Source: Colwellia sp. (GTDB lineage: Bacteria > Pseudomonadota > Gammaproteobacteria > Enterobacterales > Alteromonadaceae). From it: 64,000 bases of DNA. The DNA lies in contig JABSOZ010000010.1 in the NCBI GenBank assembly GCA_013215295.1, positions 62,001-126,000 on the forward strand, in the 5' to 3' direction. The notes under the pieces were generated by a model, which did not search any database, was not told where the DNA came from, and worked only from the letters and a program-made list of their open reading frames with translations. Position numbers and translations under genes: made by a program. This document shows, piece by piece, positions 1 to 10,422 of the stretch (the stretch's first letter is position 1; every line of letters starts with the position of its first letter).

Positions 1-1350
1 GATTCTAAAGATAGTGTTCAAAATTCAATAAATGCAACCGCAATGGAGCAAAGCATTTATGATAACCCAGATTTGTGGTTTAACGATTGTAGTTCAGGTG
101 CAAGCATAACTGATTGCCAAGGCATAGATAATGACTTCTTGGTGGGCGAAGGAATTACCTACACTGAAGAAAATGAAGGTGGAAACGAGCAGTTTATTTT
201 AGCGGCAGGCTTTAGTGGTGTGACTGAAAGTGACATTGGATATGCCGTAGGTATTGAAAGTCGATATGAGAGTGGGTTTTATACCCCAGATGTATTAACA
301 CAGTCGGGAGATAGTACAGCAGCACAGCAATTTGCCACTGAAGGGGATTATTCTGTTCAGTCTATTTATGGCGAAATATCGATGCCGGTAACTGATGCAT
401 TCACAATAGAGGCTGCTACACGTTACGACGATTACTCAACATTTGGCGGTGCAACAACATGGAAGATAGGAGCTACATACCGATTCACTGAGGAATTTAT
501 GATCCGATCTGTTGCGGCTACAGGTTTTAGAGCCCCCAGTGTTAGTGAGTTATATGGTGGTGACTCTGGTTCTTACGATTATTTAGACGATCCATGGGGA
601 AATGCAGAAGATTCTCAGTTATTAGTAAATTATACGAGTGATGCTGATTTACAAGCAGAGGAAAGTGAATCATTTACTTTCGGAGCGGTATGGGAGATAG
701 GTGAAGGCTTATCAACAACAGTTGATTACTGGGCGTTTGAGATCACCAATGCGATCAGCCGTGTTAATGTTCAAAGCGAACTTGATAAGTGTGAAGCCGG
801 TGACATGGTTGCGTGTAGCACTATTAATATCGATCCAACGCAAGCTCAGAATGGGAATTTATCTTCATTAACCTCTTCATTAACTAATATTGGATCACAA
901 GAAACATCAGGTATTGATTGGAATATGAGTTACCGAGGTGACATATTCACTGTGACTTTAGATACTACTTATTTACTAGAATTTAAGGAAAATGGTATTT
1001 CTTATGAAGGAACAATCGACGGTAATATGGGGGGATATTCTAAGGTTAAAGCAAACTTTTCAGTAAATGCAGCCGTCACTGAAGATTTGAATTTATTATA
1101 TAATGCACAATATATTAAAGGCATGGATGGTGATTATTATGATGAAAGTTTTTCAACTAATGACGTGATTTATCATAATGCTTCAGCTGCTTACCATGTG
1201 AATAATGATTGGCGAGTAACGGGTGGTGTTAAAAATATTTTTGATACTGAACCAGAAGAAGTATTAGGAGGTAATGATATGGGCACAGTCCCAAATATTT
1301 ATGATGTTGTGGGCCGTACCTTTTTCTTAAGTACCTCTTATAAATTCTAA
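1..1350 (+). CDS. TonB-dependent outer-membrane receptor, C-terminal part (5' end outside window)
   Basis: The reading frame is open from base 1, so the gene begins upstream of the window; the first in-frame ATG at 43 is internal. The visible 449 residues are the C-terminal beta-barrel of a TonB-dependent receptor: alternating amphipathic strands, the family motif FRAPSVSELYGG in the middle, a DYWAFEI strand typical of the barrel, and a C-terminal aromatic (TSYKF) of the kind recognised by the BAM machinery. The plug domain and TonB box lie outside. Such proteins import siderophores, vitamin B12, haem or oligosaccharides across the outer membrane; the substrate cannot be told from the barrel alone. 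Two cysteine pairs (around CSSGASITDC and CEAGDMVAC) fit extracellular disulfide loops. A terminator follows directly. Confidence 0.9.
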   Translation, partial: DSKDSVQNSINATAMEQSIYDNPDLWFNDCSSGASITDCQGIDNDFLVGEGITYTEENEGGNEQFILAAGFSGVTESDIGYAVGIESRYESGFYTPDVLTQSGDSTAAQQFATEGDYSVQSIYGEISMPVTDAFTIEAATRYDDYSTFGGATTWKIGATYRFTEEFMIRSVAATGFRAPSVSELYGGDSGSYDYLDDPWGNAEDSQLLVNYTSDADLQAEESESFTFGAVWEIGEGLSTTVDYWAFEITNAISRVNVQSELDKCEAGDMVACSTINIDPTQAQNGNLSSLTSSLTNIGSQETSGIDWNMSYRGDIFTVTLDTTYLLEFKENGISYEGTIDGNMGGYSKVKANFSVNAAVTEDLNLLYNAQYIKGMDGDYYDESFSTNDVIYHNASAAYHVNNDWRVTGGVKNIFDTEPEEVLGGNDMGTVPNIYDVVGRTFFLSTSYKF

Positions 1351-1366
1351 TCATTTCATAATAAAA

Positions 1367-1397
1367 AGCGATGATAATCTCATCGCTCTTTATTATT
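1367..1397 (+). terminator. Rho-independent terminator after the TonB receptor gene
   Basis: An 8-bp perfect stem (AGCGATGA / TCATCGCT) with a 5-base loop lies 16 bases after the stop codon and is followed by a T-rich tract. Confidence 0.8.
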
Positions 1398-1587
1398 AAT
1401 TACGCTTAATCTAGCAATATTATGACTAAATTATAGTATTTACTAGATATTCCTCACCTAAATTGTATGAAAAACATACACATGATGTAAAGGGATAAAC
1501 AATTCAAAGAAAGATACTAGCTAACTGATGTTAATTTGGTAGACTAACAGCTTAAAAATAATACTAATAACTAGATATGGAATCGCT

Positions 1588-4221
1588 TTGTTAAAGTCAA
1601 AGGCACAGGAAGATATTCTGGCATTACGTCAGCTTCCTAAGTTAAAGTCCTTACTTAAAAAGTATCGTCAGGTTAAAACCATGCAGTCGGGGTTGTTGCA
1701 ATTGTCAGAATTGGCAAGCACAGTTACCGATATGGCCGCGTTTTATGCTGAGCTTAAAACAATAATTAAAACGTTATTAATTACTGATAGTTTTCATATC
1801 ACCCTTATCAATTCTGAACAAAATCTTGAACTTGCTCATTGCCATAACCCAGTAGAAATTCGTTTACTTGATCATTTAAAAGTTGCTGATTGGCGAAAAT
1901 GCTTAACAGGAATGGTTTTTGAAAATGAGAAGTCTATGCATTGCTCTGCCAAAGAGCGCATGGCACTTGCCAAATCAGGTGATATTTTTCTCTATGGGTC
2001 TTCATGTGTAGATTGGTTAGGTGTGCCACTTAGACGAGGCCATCAAGTTATTGGTGTTTTGGCATTACAAAGTTACGATGATAAACTTTATTTCGATGCA
2101 CGTGATTGTCAGTTACTAGAGTTTATTGCTCTGCACTTAGTTACCGCTATTGACCGTGTTCGTAGTCGTGAATTATTAGAGCAGAGTATTTTACAGCGTA
2201 CGCAAAAATTAACAGAAACTAATAAACAATTACAACTTGAAATTGCAGAGCGTCAAAAAGCGGTAAAAATGCATAAAGCGTTATTATCTATTTCGGAGAT
2301 AACGGCTAACACACAAGAAATTGATTGCTTTTACCGTGCCATTCATACCGAAATAAATACGCTGTTACCTGCAAAAAACTTATATATTGCCCTCTTGGAC
2401 AATAATGAAAATAATGACCAGTCCATCGTCACCTTTCCCTATTATGACGATGAAAAAGTATGTTCACCTCTCCCTCGAATGTTGGGTTATGGTCTTACAG
2501 AAATAGCAATAAAAGCTGCATCTCCAACCTTGATTTCTGAAGGAAAAGTAATTTCTTTATCTGAGCAAGGTGAAATTACCAAAGAGACATTAACGTTAAA
2601 TTATCCAAAGAATAAAATGCCACAAGCATGGCTGGCTGCACCATTAATAGAAAATGGCAATATCTTTGGTATTTTAGCTATTCAACATTACCAAGATTCC
2701 CAAGCTTACCAACAGAATGATTTAAAGCTTATACGTTTTATTAGCGAGCATGTAGCTACCGCTATTTTGCGTAAACGTGCTCAAGTTTTAATTGAAGAAA
2801 ATAATGAAAAACTAGAAAGAATAGTTAATCAAAGAACTCAAGAGTTACAGGCAAGTAACTTAAACTTGAGAATGCAAATAGATGAAAGAAGAAAAGCAGA
2901 AGCACAACTTTATTATGAAGCACATCACGATGCGTTAACTAAGCTGCCTAATAGAGCAATGTTTTCCGATAGATTGAGTTATGCTCTGAGACATTTGAAG
3001 CGACATCCTGATCAGCGTTTTACCGTGTTATTTATCGACTTAGATCGCTTTAAAATGATCAATGACACACTTGGACACCATGCAGGTGATGAGTTTCTAA
3101 TAGAAATTGCATTAAGGCTACAAGACTGTGTTCGAGATAATGATATCTTGGCACGCTTAGGTGGTGATGAGTTTGTTATATTACTTGACTCTTTGCAGTC
3201 TCAAGATGATATTGAAGAAGTTGCCTCTCGTATTATAAGTGCCATTGCAAAGCCTTTCACTTTAGGTAGTCATACACTTTACTCTAATGCGAGTATAGGT
3301 ATTGCACAATGTAGTAGCCATTATAAAGATTCTCATGAAATACTTCGTGATGCTGATGCAGCGATGTACCAAGCTAAAAACTTAGGTCGTGGCCGTTATG
3401 TGTTTTTCGATGAAAGCATGCGTGAGCAACTCATTGCGAGCATGACTTTAGAGCAAGAATTACGAGTTGCAATTAAAGAAAACCAATTTGAACTTCATTA
3501 TCAACAAATTTCAAATTTAGCGCTTACAAACACTATCGGTTTTGAAGCATTATTACGCTGGAAACACCCTATTAAAGGGATTCTAACGCCAAGTGAATTT
3601 TTATATATGGCTGAAGAAACCGGCATGATATTAGATATCGAAGCTTGGGTGATTAAAGAAGTTAGTGAGCAATTGAAAAATTGGCAACAAAGTAAAGAGC
3701 ATTATAATGCCTTTATTGGTATTAATTTATCTGGACGTCATTTAAACCAGGTAAACCAGCTGAATAAGCTGATCAAGCAAATTCAAGATGCTGAAATCGA
3801 TCCACATCGTTTAATTCTAGAGTTCAATGAATCCGCCTTTGCTCAACAAGGTGATTTAGCACTGAAAAACTTGCGTCGATTAAAAGACTTTGGCGTAAAA
3901 CTAGCCTTAGATGATTATGGTGCTGGTTCGTCGTCATTGAATTTCTTACACAGTTACCCTTTTGAATTTATCAAGCTTGATAGAAGTTTTGTTCGTACAC
4001 TTAATACGAATGATAAAAATTTATCACTGGTGAAAGCTTTATATGAATTAGGCAGTAACTTTGGTTATCACCTAGTCGCTGAAGGTATAGAGTCTGAAGA
4101 AATGTTGAAGAAACTACAGGCTGTTGGTTGTGAGTTTGGTCAAGGTTATCATATTAGTCGACCTACAAAAATGCCTCGACTCATCAATGAAAATGAAGAA
4201 ATAGTTAAAGTTAGCGCTTAA
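1588..4221 (+). CDS. GAF-GAF-GGDEF-EAL cyclic-di-GMP turnover protein
   Basis: A soluble protein without membrane segments. Two GAF-type sensor domains (about 45-195 and 230-395), each followed by a coiled-coil helix, precede a GGDEF domain (about 440-605) and an EAL domain (about 615-870). The cyclase motif GGDEF is intact (525-529) with a preceding RxxD inhibitory site (RDND, 516-519). The EAL motif is intact (653-655), as are the DDYGAG loop (from 775), FIKLDRSF and AEGIE. It may therefore both make and hydrolyse c-di-GMP; which activity dominates cannot be read from sequence. The start is a TTG at 1588 with a weak GGA upstream; an ATG at 1681 (residue 32) is an alternative. It converges with the outer-membrane gene at 4240, 18 bases away. 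Confidence 0.92.
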   Translation: MLKSKAQEDILALRQLPKLKSLLKKYRQVKTMQSGLLQLSELASTVTDMAAFYAELKTIIKTLLITDSFHITLINSEQNLELAHCHNPVEIRLLDHLKVADWRKCLTGMVFENEKSMHCSAKERMALAKSGDIFLYGSSCVDWLGVPLRRGHQVIGVLALQSYDDKLYFDARDCQLLEFIALHLVTAIDRVRSRELLEQSILQRTQKLTETNKQLQLEIAERQKAVKMHKALLSISEITANTQEIDCFYRAIHTEINTLLPAKNLYIALLDNNENNDQSIVTFPYYDDEKVCSPLPRMLGYGLTEIAIKAASPTLISEGKVISLSEQGEITKETLTLNYPKNKMPQAWLAAPLIENGNIFGILAIQHYQDSQAYQQNDLKLIRFISEHVATAILRKRAQVLIEENNEKLERIVNQRTQELQASNLNLRMQIDERRKAEAQLYYEAHHDALTKLPNRAMFSDRLSYALRHLKRHPDQRFTVLFIDLDRFKMINDTLGHHAGDEFLIEIALRLQDCVRDNDILARLGGDEFVILLDSLQSQDDIEEVASRIISAIAKPFTLGSHTLYSNASIGIAQCSSHYKDSHEILRDADAAMYQAKNLGRGRYVFFDESMREQLIASMTLEQELRVAIKENQFELHYQQISNLALTNTIGFEALLRWKHPIKGILTPSEFLYMAEETGMILDIEAWVIKEVSEQLKNWQQSKEHYNAFIGINLSGRHLNQVNQLNKLIKQIQDAEIDPHRLILEFNESAFAQQGDLALKNLRRLKDFGVKLALDDYGAGSSSLNFLHSYPFEFIKLDRSFVRTLNTNDKNLSLVKALYELGSNFGYHLVAEGIESEEMLKKLQAVGCEFGQGYHISRPTKMPRLINENEEIVKVSA

Positions 4222-4239
4222 CTTTTAGTACCCAATTCG

Positions 4240-5262
4240 TTATTTTTTACTGAAAAATCCTTCTATACGTAGTGCTATACCTGGAGTAGTAGTGTAATTT
4301 TCCCCTTTGGGAAACTCTAGAAAAGGTTCTATTTCAAAAAACAACCATTTTTGCAGAGCGTTAAATCGATAGCGATAACTGAGTGTATACTTCTCTGTAA
4401 AAAATCCATTTTCCCCATTACGCTCCCCTTCAACTTGTAAGCCAAATACCGAAGCGGTTGTTGAATCTATTTGTTTCAAGTTATAGAAACCGTGCTTCCA
4501 ACGAATACCACTAAATGATTCAGAGCCACGAATACTATAATTAATTCTAAATTGAGAATTTTCATTATATTGATAATTGTACTCAAGAAACAATTTTGCA
4601 CCTAAACCATCATCTAGATAATAAAAGATCGAAGGTTCAAGTTTAAAACCGTATTTTTCTTTATAAGTGTATAATTGGCGCTGGCGTACTTTTGCAAAAA
4701 TATCTCCTCCAGAAATGCCAATTCGAGTATCTAACAAGGAATCAGTCTTTTTATTGACGACAAAACGTAATGCCGCTGCGAAGCTCTCCTCATTTATTTC
4801 TGGTCGAGAACTGGTTCCGTCGAGTGGCAGTTGGTTGTCTGCCATGTCATCTTCATCGGAAAGTATTAAACTCATTCTATCTTTAAAGTGCGGTAATTTT
4901 ACTTTTAGACGAAATCGAGAATCGAACTCGGCCCAATCACGTGCTTTGGGTATCCAACCAAAACGAATTTTTGCTGTTGCTTTAGGCTCTATTTGTTGAC
5001 TATCAATGTCGGTAAAAAAACTATCGAACCAAGTTGCAGATTGATAAACCGAATTAGCTATCGTGTTGTGTATTTCTTGGCTCCAATGCTCAGGCACAGG
5101 AGAAGGTGCAACATGCTTTTGGGTATGTTTTGTTGGTTTTTTGACTTGCTTTTCTGTATCACTATCCATGTTTTGATCTTGTGTCGCATTACTTTGAAAA
5201 GTAGTGAATGTTATGCTGATCAACAAGAAGCAACTCAGGTTAATAAGGTGCTTTTTATACAA
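4240..5262 (-). CDS. Hypothetical outer-membrane beta-barrel protein
   Basis: I do not recognise the family. The protein (340 aa) starts with a signal peptide (basic MYKKH, hydrophobic core to about residue 26, SNA cleavage region). A charged low-complexity linker follows (about 30-55), then about 250 residues of alternating short amphipathic strands with many aromatics (for example KLFLEYNYQYN and KYTLSYRYRF), as in outer-membrane barrels. It ends in EGFFSKK rather than a terminal Phe. The start is TTG, favoured because AGGA sits 6 bases upstream on the minus strand. It is divergent from tatA and convergent with the GGDEF-EAL gene, so context gives no function. Confidence 0.75.
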   Translation of the reverse strand: MYKKHLINLSCFLLISITFTTFQSNATQDQNMDSDTEKQVKKPTKHTQKHVAPSPVPEHWSQEIHNTIANSVYQSATWFDSFFTDIDSQQIEPKATAKIRFGWIPKARDWAEFDSRFRLKVKLPHFKDRMSLILSDEDDMADNQLPLDGTSSRPEINEESFAAALRFVVNKKTDSLLDTRIGISGGDIFAKVRQRQLYTYKEKYGFKLEPSIFYYLDDGLGAKLFLEYNYQYNENSQFRINYSIRGSESFSGIRWKHGFYNLKQIDSTTASVFGLQVEGERNGENGFFTEKYTLSYRYRFNALQKWLFFEIEPFLEFPKGENYTTTPGIALRIEGFFSKK

Positions 5263-5354
5263 AGTTTGTCCTATCTGATTTTTTTGTCTATCAAAGGATG
5301 ATTTTTCATATTAAAACTTTATAATGAATCTATTATAAATAATAGGAATTTATT

Positions 5355-5606
5355 ATGGGAAATATGGGAATTTGGCAATTATTGATTGTTGCCGTTATTA
5401 TAGTTTTGCTATTTGGAACAAAAAAATTACGTAATTTAGGTGGTGATTTAGGTTCAGCCGTGAAAGGTTTTAAAAATGCCATGACTGATAATAAAGATAA
5501 AGATAAAGATGAAACATCAGAAACGTCAGAAACGTCAGAAAATTTAGTTGATAAATCTACTGCTACTGATGAAAAAGTAACAACTAAAGAAAAAGATCAG
5601 GTTTAA
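5355..5606 (+). CDS. tatA: Sec-independent (Tat) translocase subunit TatA
   Basis: TatA forms the protein-conducting part of the twin-arginine translocase, which exports folded proteins across the inner membrane. The 83-aa product has the family layout: a short N-terminal membrane helix ([16 protein letters not shown]), the FGTKKL hinge, an amphipathic helix ([15 protein letters not shown]) and a charged, unstructured tail. The tail is made of short in-frame repeats (see the repeat at 5491). An AGGA lies 7 bases upstream of the chosen ATG; a second ATG at 5364 (MGIWQLL) gives the usual TatA N-terminus and is equally possible. It is the first gene of tatABCD, 3 bases before tatB. Confidence 0.95.
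   Translation: MGNMGIWQLLIVAVIIVLLFGTKKLRNLGGDLGSAVKGFKNAMTDNKDKDKDETSETSETSENLVDKSTATDEKVTTKEKDQV
5491..5537 (+). repeat. In-frame short tandem repeats in the tatA tail
   Basis: Three copies of a 6-bp unit (ATAAAG, 5491-5508) are followed by three copies of a 9-bp unit (GAAACRTCA, 5511-5537). Both unit lengths are multiples of three, so copy-number changes would alter only tail length. Confidence 0.85.
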
Positions 5607-5609
5607 TTT

Positions 5610-6017
5610 ATGTTTGATATTGGCTTTCTGGAGCTATTAGTTATTACTATCATTGGTTTGGTCGTTTTAGGTCCTGAACGTTTACCTGTTGCTATTCGAA
5701 CGGTACGCGGTTGGATAAGTGGCGTACGTAAATTTAGTGACAGTGTAAAAACAGAACTTACGGAAGAGCTACGTATTCACGAATTGCATGCTAATTTAAA
5801 GAAAGCAGAGCAAGCAGATATGAAAAATTTATCACCTGAAATTGCTGAATCGCTCCAAACCTTAAAAGACGCAGCTGAAATGGTTAATCGTCCCTATCAA
5901 CTTGATAAAGATAAAGAAACCGAAAAAGTGGCATTAGACAAGGTTACCGAAACTCAAGATGAGGTCGAAACAAATGCTGACATTCCATCTTCACCAGAAA
6001 ATAGAATAAAAAATTAA
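5610..6017 (+). CDS. tatB: Sec-independent (Tat) translocase subunit TatB
   Basis: TatB sits with TatC in the receptor complex that binds twin-arginine signal peptides. The 135-aa product has the TatB hallmarks: [10 protein letters not shown] at the N-terminus, one membrane helix, the LGPERLP motif after the helix, a long amphipathic helix, and an acidic C-terminal tail. Its stop codon overlaps the tatC start by one base (TAATG), which suggests translational coupling. Confidence 0.95.
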   Translation: MFDIGFLELLVITIIGLVVLGPERLPVAIRTVRGWISGVRKFSDSVKTELTEELRIHELHANLKKAEQADMKNLSPEIAESLQTLKDAAEMVNRPYQLDKDKETEKVALDKVTETQDEVETNADIPSSPENRIKN

Positions 6018-6760
6018 TGAGTCCTTCTCCAGCAAGCAGCTACACTTTATTTGATCATTTACTTGAATTACGCAGCCGATTATTAAACGTTGTGGTAGGC
6101 GTATTGATTGTCTTTTTTTGTTTGTTTTATTTCGCAAATGATATTTACGAATACGTGTCTAAGCCTTTAATGGATAATTTACCTGAAAGTGGGCAAATGA
6201 TAGCAACAGATGTTGCGTCATCATTTTTTGCTCCTTTCAAGTTGACGATGGTCATTTCTATTTTTATTGCCATGCCTTTTATTCTTTACCAAATTTGGGC
6301 GTTTATTGCACCTGGCCTGTATAAAAATGAAAAACGGCTCGTTATTCCGTTAATGCTTGGCAGTACTTTATTGTTTTATGGTGGCATTGCGTTTGTTTAT
6401 TACGTGGTTTTTCCTATTATATTCGCTTTTTTTACCTCAGTGGCACCTGAAGGGGTAAATATTGCTACGGACATCAGTAGTTATTTGGATTTTGTTTTAA
6501 AACTATTTTTTGCTTTTGGTATTGTTTTTGAAATACCCATTGTAATTATTTTGCTCTGTTGGACGGGTTTTACTGATCCTGATAGTTTACGAGCAAAAAG
6601 GCCGTATATTGTGGTTGGCGCGTTTGTCGTTGGCATGTTATTAACACCACCAGATATTATTTCACAAACTTTGTTGGCAATACCCATGTTGTTATTGTTT
6701 GAATTAGGTGTATTTATTGCTGCCATGTATCAGAAAAAAGACGATTCAGAAGAATCTTAA
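6017..6760 (+). CDS. tatC: Sec-independent (Tat) translocase subunit TatC
   Basis: TatC is the polytopic core of the Tat receptor and binds the twin-arginine signal. The 247-aa product has six membrane segments, the conserved [10 protein letters not shown] near the N-terminus and [14 protein letters not shown] in the first periplasmic/cytoplasmic region, matching full-length TatC of E. coli (258 aa). The start overlaps the tatB stop by one base. tatD follows 21 bases later. Confidence 0.97.
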   Translation: MSPSPASSYTLFDHLLELRSRLLNVVVGVLIVFFCLFYFANDIYEYVSKPLMDNLPESGQMIATDVASSFFAPFKLTMVISIFIAMPFILYQIWAFIAPGLYKNEKRLVIPLMLGSTLLFYGGIAFVYYVVFPIIFAFFTSVAPEGVNIATDISSYLDFVLKLFFAFGIVFEIPIVIILLCWTGFTDPDSLRAKRPYIVVGAFVVGMLLTPPDIISQTLLAIPMLLLFELGVFIAAMYQKKDDSEES

Positions 6761-6781
6761 CTCAATAAAGTCGGATAGCTA

Positions 6782-7573
6782 ATGATAGATATTGGCGTAA
6801 ATTTAACCAATGCTCGTTTTGATAAAGACCGTGATGAAATCATCATGCGTGCTCAATCAAAAGGGGTTAGTGCTATGTTGGTTACTGGAACGAATATTTG
6901 TGAAAGCCAAAAAGCTGTGCTGTTATCTACCCAATATCCGGATTTTCTTTATTCAACCGCGGGTGTTCATCCTCATGATGCCGATAATGTCAGCGACACC
7001 TATCTTGAAGAAATTAGAACATTAGCTGAAAATAAATCGGTAAAAGCGATTGGAGAATGCGGCTTAGATTTCAATCGTAATTTTTCAGCGCCGAAACAAC
7101 AAGAAAAAGTGTTTTTAGAACAAATTTCTTTAGCTGCAGAATTACAATTACCACTTTTTCTTCATCAACGAGATGCTTTTTCTACGTGGTTTAAATTACT
7201 ATCCCCTTATATAACATCGGTTCCTGCTATGGTTTCTCATTGTTTTACAGGGACGGAAGATGAATTAGAAAAATGTTTATCCGCTGGAATGTATATTGGT
7301 ATCACCGGATGGGTGTGTGATGAACGTCGTGGAAAGTCATTGCAAGCGCTTATTCCTTCAATCCCTTTAGATCGTCTGATGATTGAAACAGATGCGCCGT
7401 ACTTAACACCTAGAACCATTCGGCCTAAACCCAAAAGTAGTCGTAATGAGCCCAGTTATTTGCCTTATGTAATAGAAAAGCTAGCTGAATTATATCAGTG
7501 TGATATTCAAGATGTTATTAATGCCAGTAGCACTAACACACGGAAAGTTTTCAACTTAGGTGTTCATCAATGA
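6782..7573 (+). CDS. tatD: TatD family metal-dependent DNase
   Basis: TatD is a TIM-barrel metal-dependent hydrolase with 3'-5' exonuclease activity; despite the name it is not required for Tat export. The 263-aa product is near-collinear with E. coli TatD: MIDIGVNLTNARFDKDRD at the start, AGVHPHDA, IGECGLDFNRNFS, SHCFTGT, GITGWVCDERRG and IETDAPYLTPR. These supply the metal-binding His, Glu and Asp residues. One small difference is HQRD where E. coli has HCRD. The stop overlaps the next gene's start (ATGA). Confidence 0.95.
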   Translation: MIDIGVNLTNARFDKDRDEIIMRAQSKGVSAMLVTGTNICESQKAVLLSTQYPDFLYSTAGVHPHDADNVSDTYLEEIRTLAENKSVKAIGECGLDFNRNFSAPKQQEKVFLEQISLAAELQLPLFLHQRDAFSTWFKLLSPYITSVPAMVSHCFTGTEDELEKCLSAGMYIGITGWVCDERRGKSLQALIPSIPLDRLMIETDAPYLTPRTIRPKPKSSRNEPSYLPYVIEKLAELYQCDIQDVINASSTNTRKVFNLGVHQ

Positions 7574-8397
7574 TCTCTCTATTTAGTCGTGCTACATCTT
7601 ACCTTGCAATTGTCGGCGTTTTATCGGCTTTGATGGCTCTGCTAAACGTAGCTTTACAGTTTTCATGGTTAGCTTTATTGATATTTATATTGTCAATATT
7701 AATGCTTTTTTTAATTTTTAAACAAGAAAATCAAGTGAATAAAGTTGATATAGACAGTAGTGAAAATCAGCCCGATGAAGAAACTGATGAGTTAGAAAGT
7801 AAGGTGCAAGAGCGCACTTTAGAGCTAAATATTGCTTTACAGGAACTCGAAGAAGCGAATAAAGAGCTACAAGAAAAAAATACGTTAGATGAACTTACTG
7901 GCTTATACAATCGCCGTTTTTATGATCAAAAGATACAGGCCGAATTCCGTCGTAGTCGTCGTAACTTAACACCTTTAAGTTTAGTCGTCATTGATATCGA
8001 TCATTTCAAAACAGTGAATGATAACTATGGTCATTTAGCGGGCGACGAATGCTTAGTAGCTGTGTCCGCCTGTATTAAAAGCTGTTTGCGCCGAAGTGCT
8101 GATATTAGTTGTCGCTACGGTGGCGAAGAGTTCTGTTTAATCTTACCTGAAACTGATAGTAATGGTGCATTAATCCTTGCGGAAGAATTAAGGGAAAGTA
8201 TTGAGGTCTGTCAAATAAACTACAATAACATTGCCATAAAACTTACGATTAGTTGTGGTATCAGTACATACTTGCAACAAAAAAATGTAAAGCCAGAACA
8301 TCTATTCGCTGCAGCAGATCAAGCCTTGTATAAAGCTAAAGATAATGGCCGTAATCAAATAATTCAACAAGACTTTGAAAGAGTCAGTGACAGTTAA
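7570..8397 (+). CDS. Membrane-anchored diguanylate cyclase (GGEEF)
   Basis: The 275-aa protein has two hydrophobic N-terminal helices (about 8-30 and 33-50), an acidic linker, a coiled coil (about 75-105) and a GGDEF domain. The active-site motif is GGEEF (184-188), and an RxxD inhibitory site (RSAD) lies upstream in the expected position, so it should make c-di-GMP and be product-inhibited. There is no separate sensor domain. It starts inside the tatD stop codon (ATGA) and is followed 38 bases later by hemB, so it is probably co-transcribed with the tat genes. I recall the same tatD-GGDEF-hemB arrangement from Shewanella, but did not check it. Confidence 0.92.
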   Translation: MISLFSRATSYLAIVGVLSALMALLNVALQFSWLALLIFILSILMLFLIFKQENQVNKVDIDSSENQPDEETDELESKVQERTLELNIALQELEEANKELQEKNTLDELTGLYNRRFYDQKIQAEFRRSRRNLTPLSLVVIDIDHFKTVNDNYGHLAGDECLVAVSACIKSCLRRSADISCRYGGEEFCLILPETDSNGALILAEELRESIEVCQINYNNIAIKLTISCGISTYLQQKNVKPEHLFAAADQALYKAKDNGRNQIIQQDFERVSDS

Positions 8398-8411
8398 TCA
8401 CTACTTTTTAG

Positions 8412-9455
<1,044 letters not shown>

Positions 9456-9477
9456 TCCAATAAAAAGTTATATCTCC

Positions 9478-9536
9478 AAACGTCTTATTCTATTGGCTGA
9501 CGAAGTTTAGCTGGTAGAATAAGTTGTCTACGTTTT
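9478..9536 (+). repeat. Inverted repeat downstream of hemB (possible hairpin/terminator)
   Basis: A perfect 9-bp inverted repeat (CTTATTCTA at 9484 / TAGAATAAG at 9515) is enclosed by a second pair, AAACGT / ACGTTT, followed by TTTCC. The 22-base loop is long for a terminator, so function is uncertain. Confidence 0.4.
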
Positions 9537-9552
9537 CCCTAATCGAGCATGA

Positions 9553-10404
9553 ATGCCCATTTACAAACAATCGCTATTCTCATTGCATAGTGCAGTATTG
9601 CTTTTCGCTATATCAGGACTTTTTGCTAAATGGCTCAATATGCCTGCAAGCCATATTGTTTTTGGACGTGCTACATTTGCAGCAATAGCCATCGCGCTCT
9701 TTGTCTTATTAATAAAAAAGCAGTCATTAAAAGTCGAAAAGTCACTACTGATCCCACTTGCTTTTACCGGATTGATTTTAGCTTTTCATTGGGGCAGTTT
9801 TTTTTATGCTATTCAGGTATCTAGCGTTGCAATTGGTTTGATCACTTTTGCAAGTTTCCCTGTTTTTGTCAGTTTTTTAGAGCCTTTACTTTTCAAGGAA
9901 AAGTTTCATTATCAAGCCTTAGTACAAGCGCTTCTGACAATCGTAGGTATTATGTTTATTTTGCCTTTAGGTAATTTAAGTACTGGAGATATTGAAGGGG
10001 TGGTATGGGGTATGGTCTCTGCAATGAGTTTTGCGTTATTAACCCTCTTAAATAGGAAATTTGTTGCTAAAACATCGGCTAAAAAAGTCGCTTTTTATCA
10101 AAATTCTTGTGCGAGTATATGTTTGCTACCTTTGATTTATTTATACCCGATCACCATTTCTTACCAGCAGTTGTCAGTACTCATCATTTTAGGCGTATTA
10201 TTTACTGCCGTTGCACATACATTATTTAATCACTCATTGAAAATCGTTAAAGCTCAAACAGCGAGCATAGCGGTAAGTTTAGAGCCCATATACGGTTCGA
10301 TTGCAGCGTATTTTCTCTTAGGTGAGCAAATCACATGGATGATGGTTATTGGCGGTAGTATTGTAATTTTTACCAATGTTTGGGCAACAAGAACAAACCA
10401 CTAA
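9553..10404 (+). CDS. EamA/DMT family transporter
   Basis: The 283-aa protein has about ten hydrophobic helices in two homologous halves, as in the EamA (drug/metabolite transporter) family. Typical sequences are the GLFAKWLN region in the first helix pair and SLEPIYGSIAAYFLLGEQIT near the C-terminal end. Members export metabolites or amino acids through the inner membrane; the substrate is not predictable. It is convergent with gppA, 18 bases away. The start ATG at 9553 has no clear ribosome-binding site. Confidence 0.85.
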   Translation: MPIYKQSLFSLHSAVLLFAISGLFAKWLNMPASHIVFGRATFAAIAIALFVLLIKKQSLKVEKSLLIPLAFTGLILAFHWGSFFYAIQVSSVAIGLITFASFPVFVSFLEPLLFKEKFHYQALVQALLTIVGIMFILPLGNLSTGDIEGVVWGMVSAMSFALLTLLNRKFVAKTSAKKVAFYQNSCASICLLPLIYLYPITISYQQLSVLIILGVLFTAVAHTLFNHSLKIVKAQTASIAVSLEPIYGSIAAYFLLGEQITWMMVIGGSIVIFTNVWATRTNH

Positions 10405-10422
10405 TTTTTCGATTTGTATTTA

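Noticed and set aside
4667-5301. Two plus-strand open frames opposite the outer-membrane protein gene
   Set aside because: They run antisense within a longer gene that has a signal peptide and good start site, and their products are low in recognisable structure.
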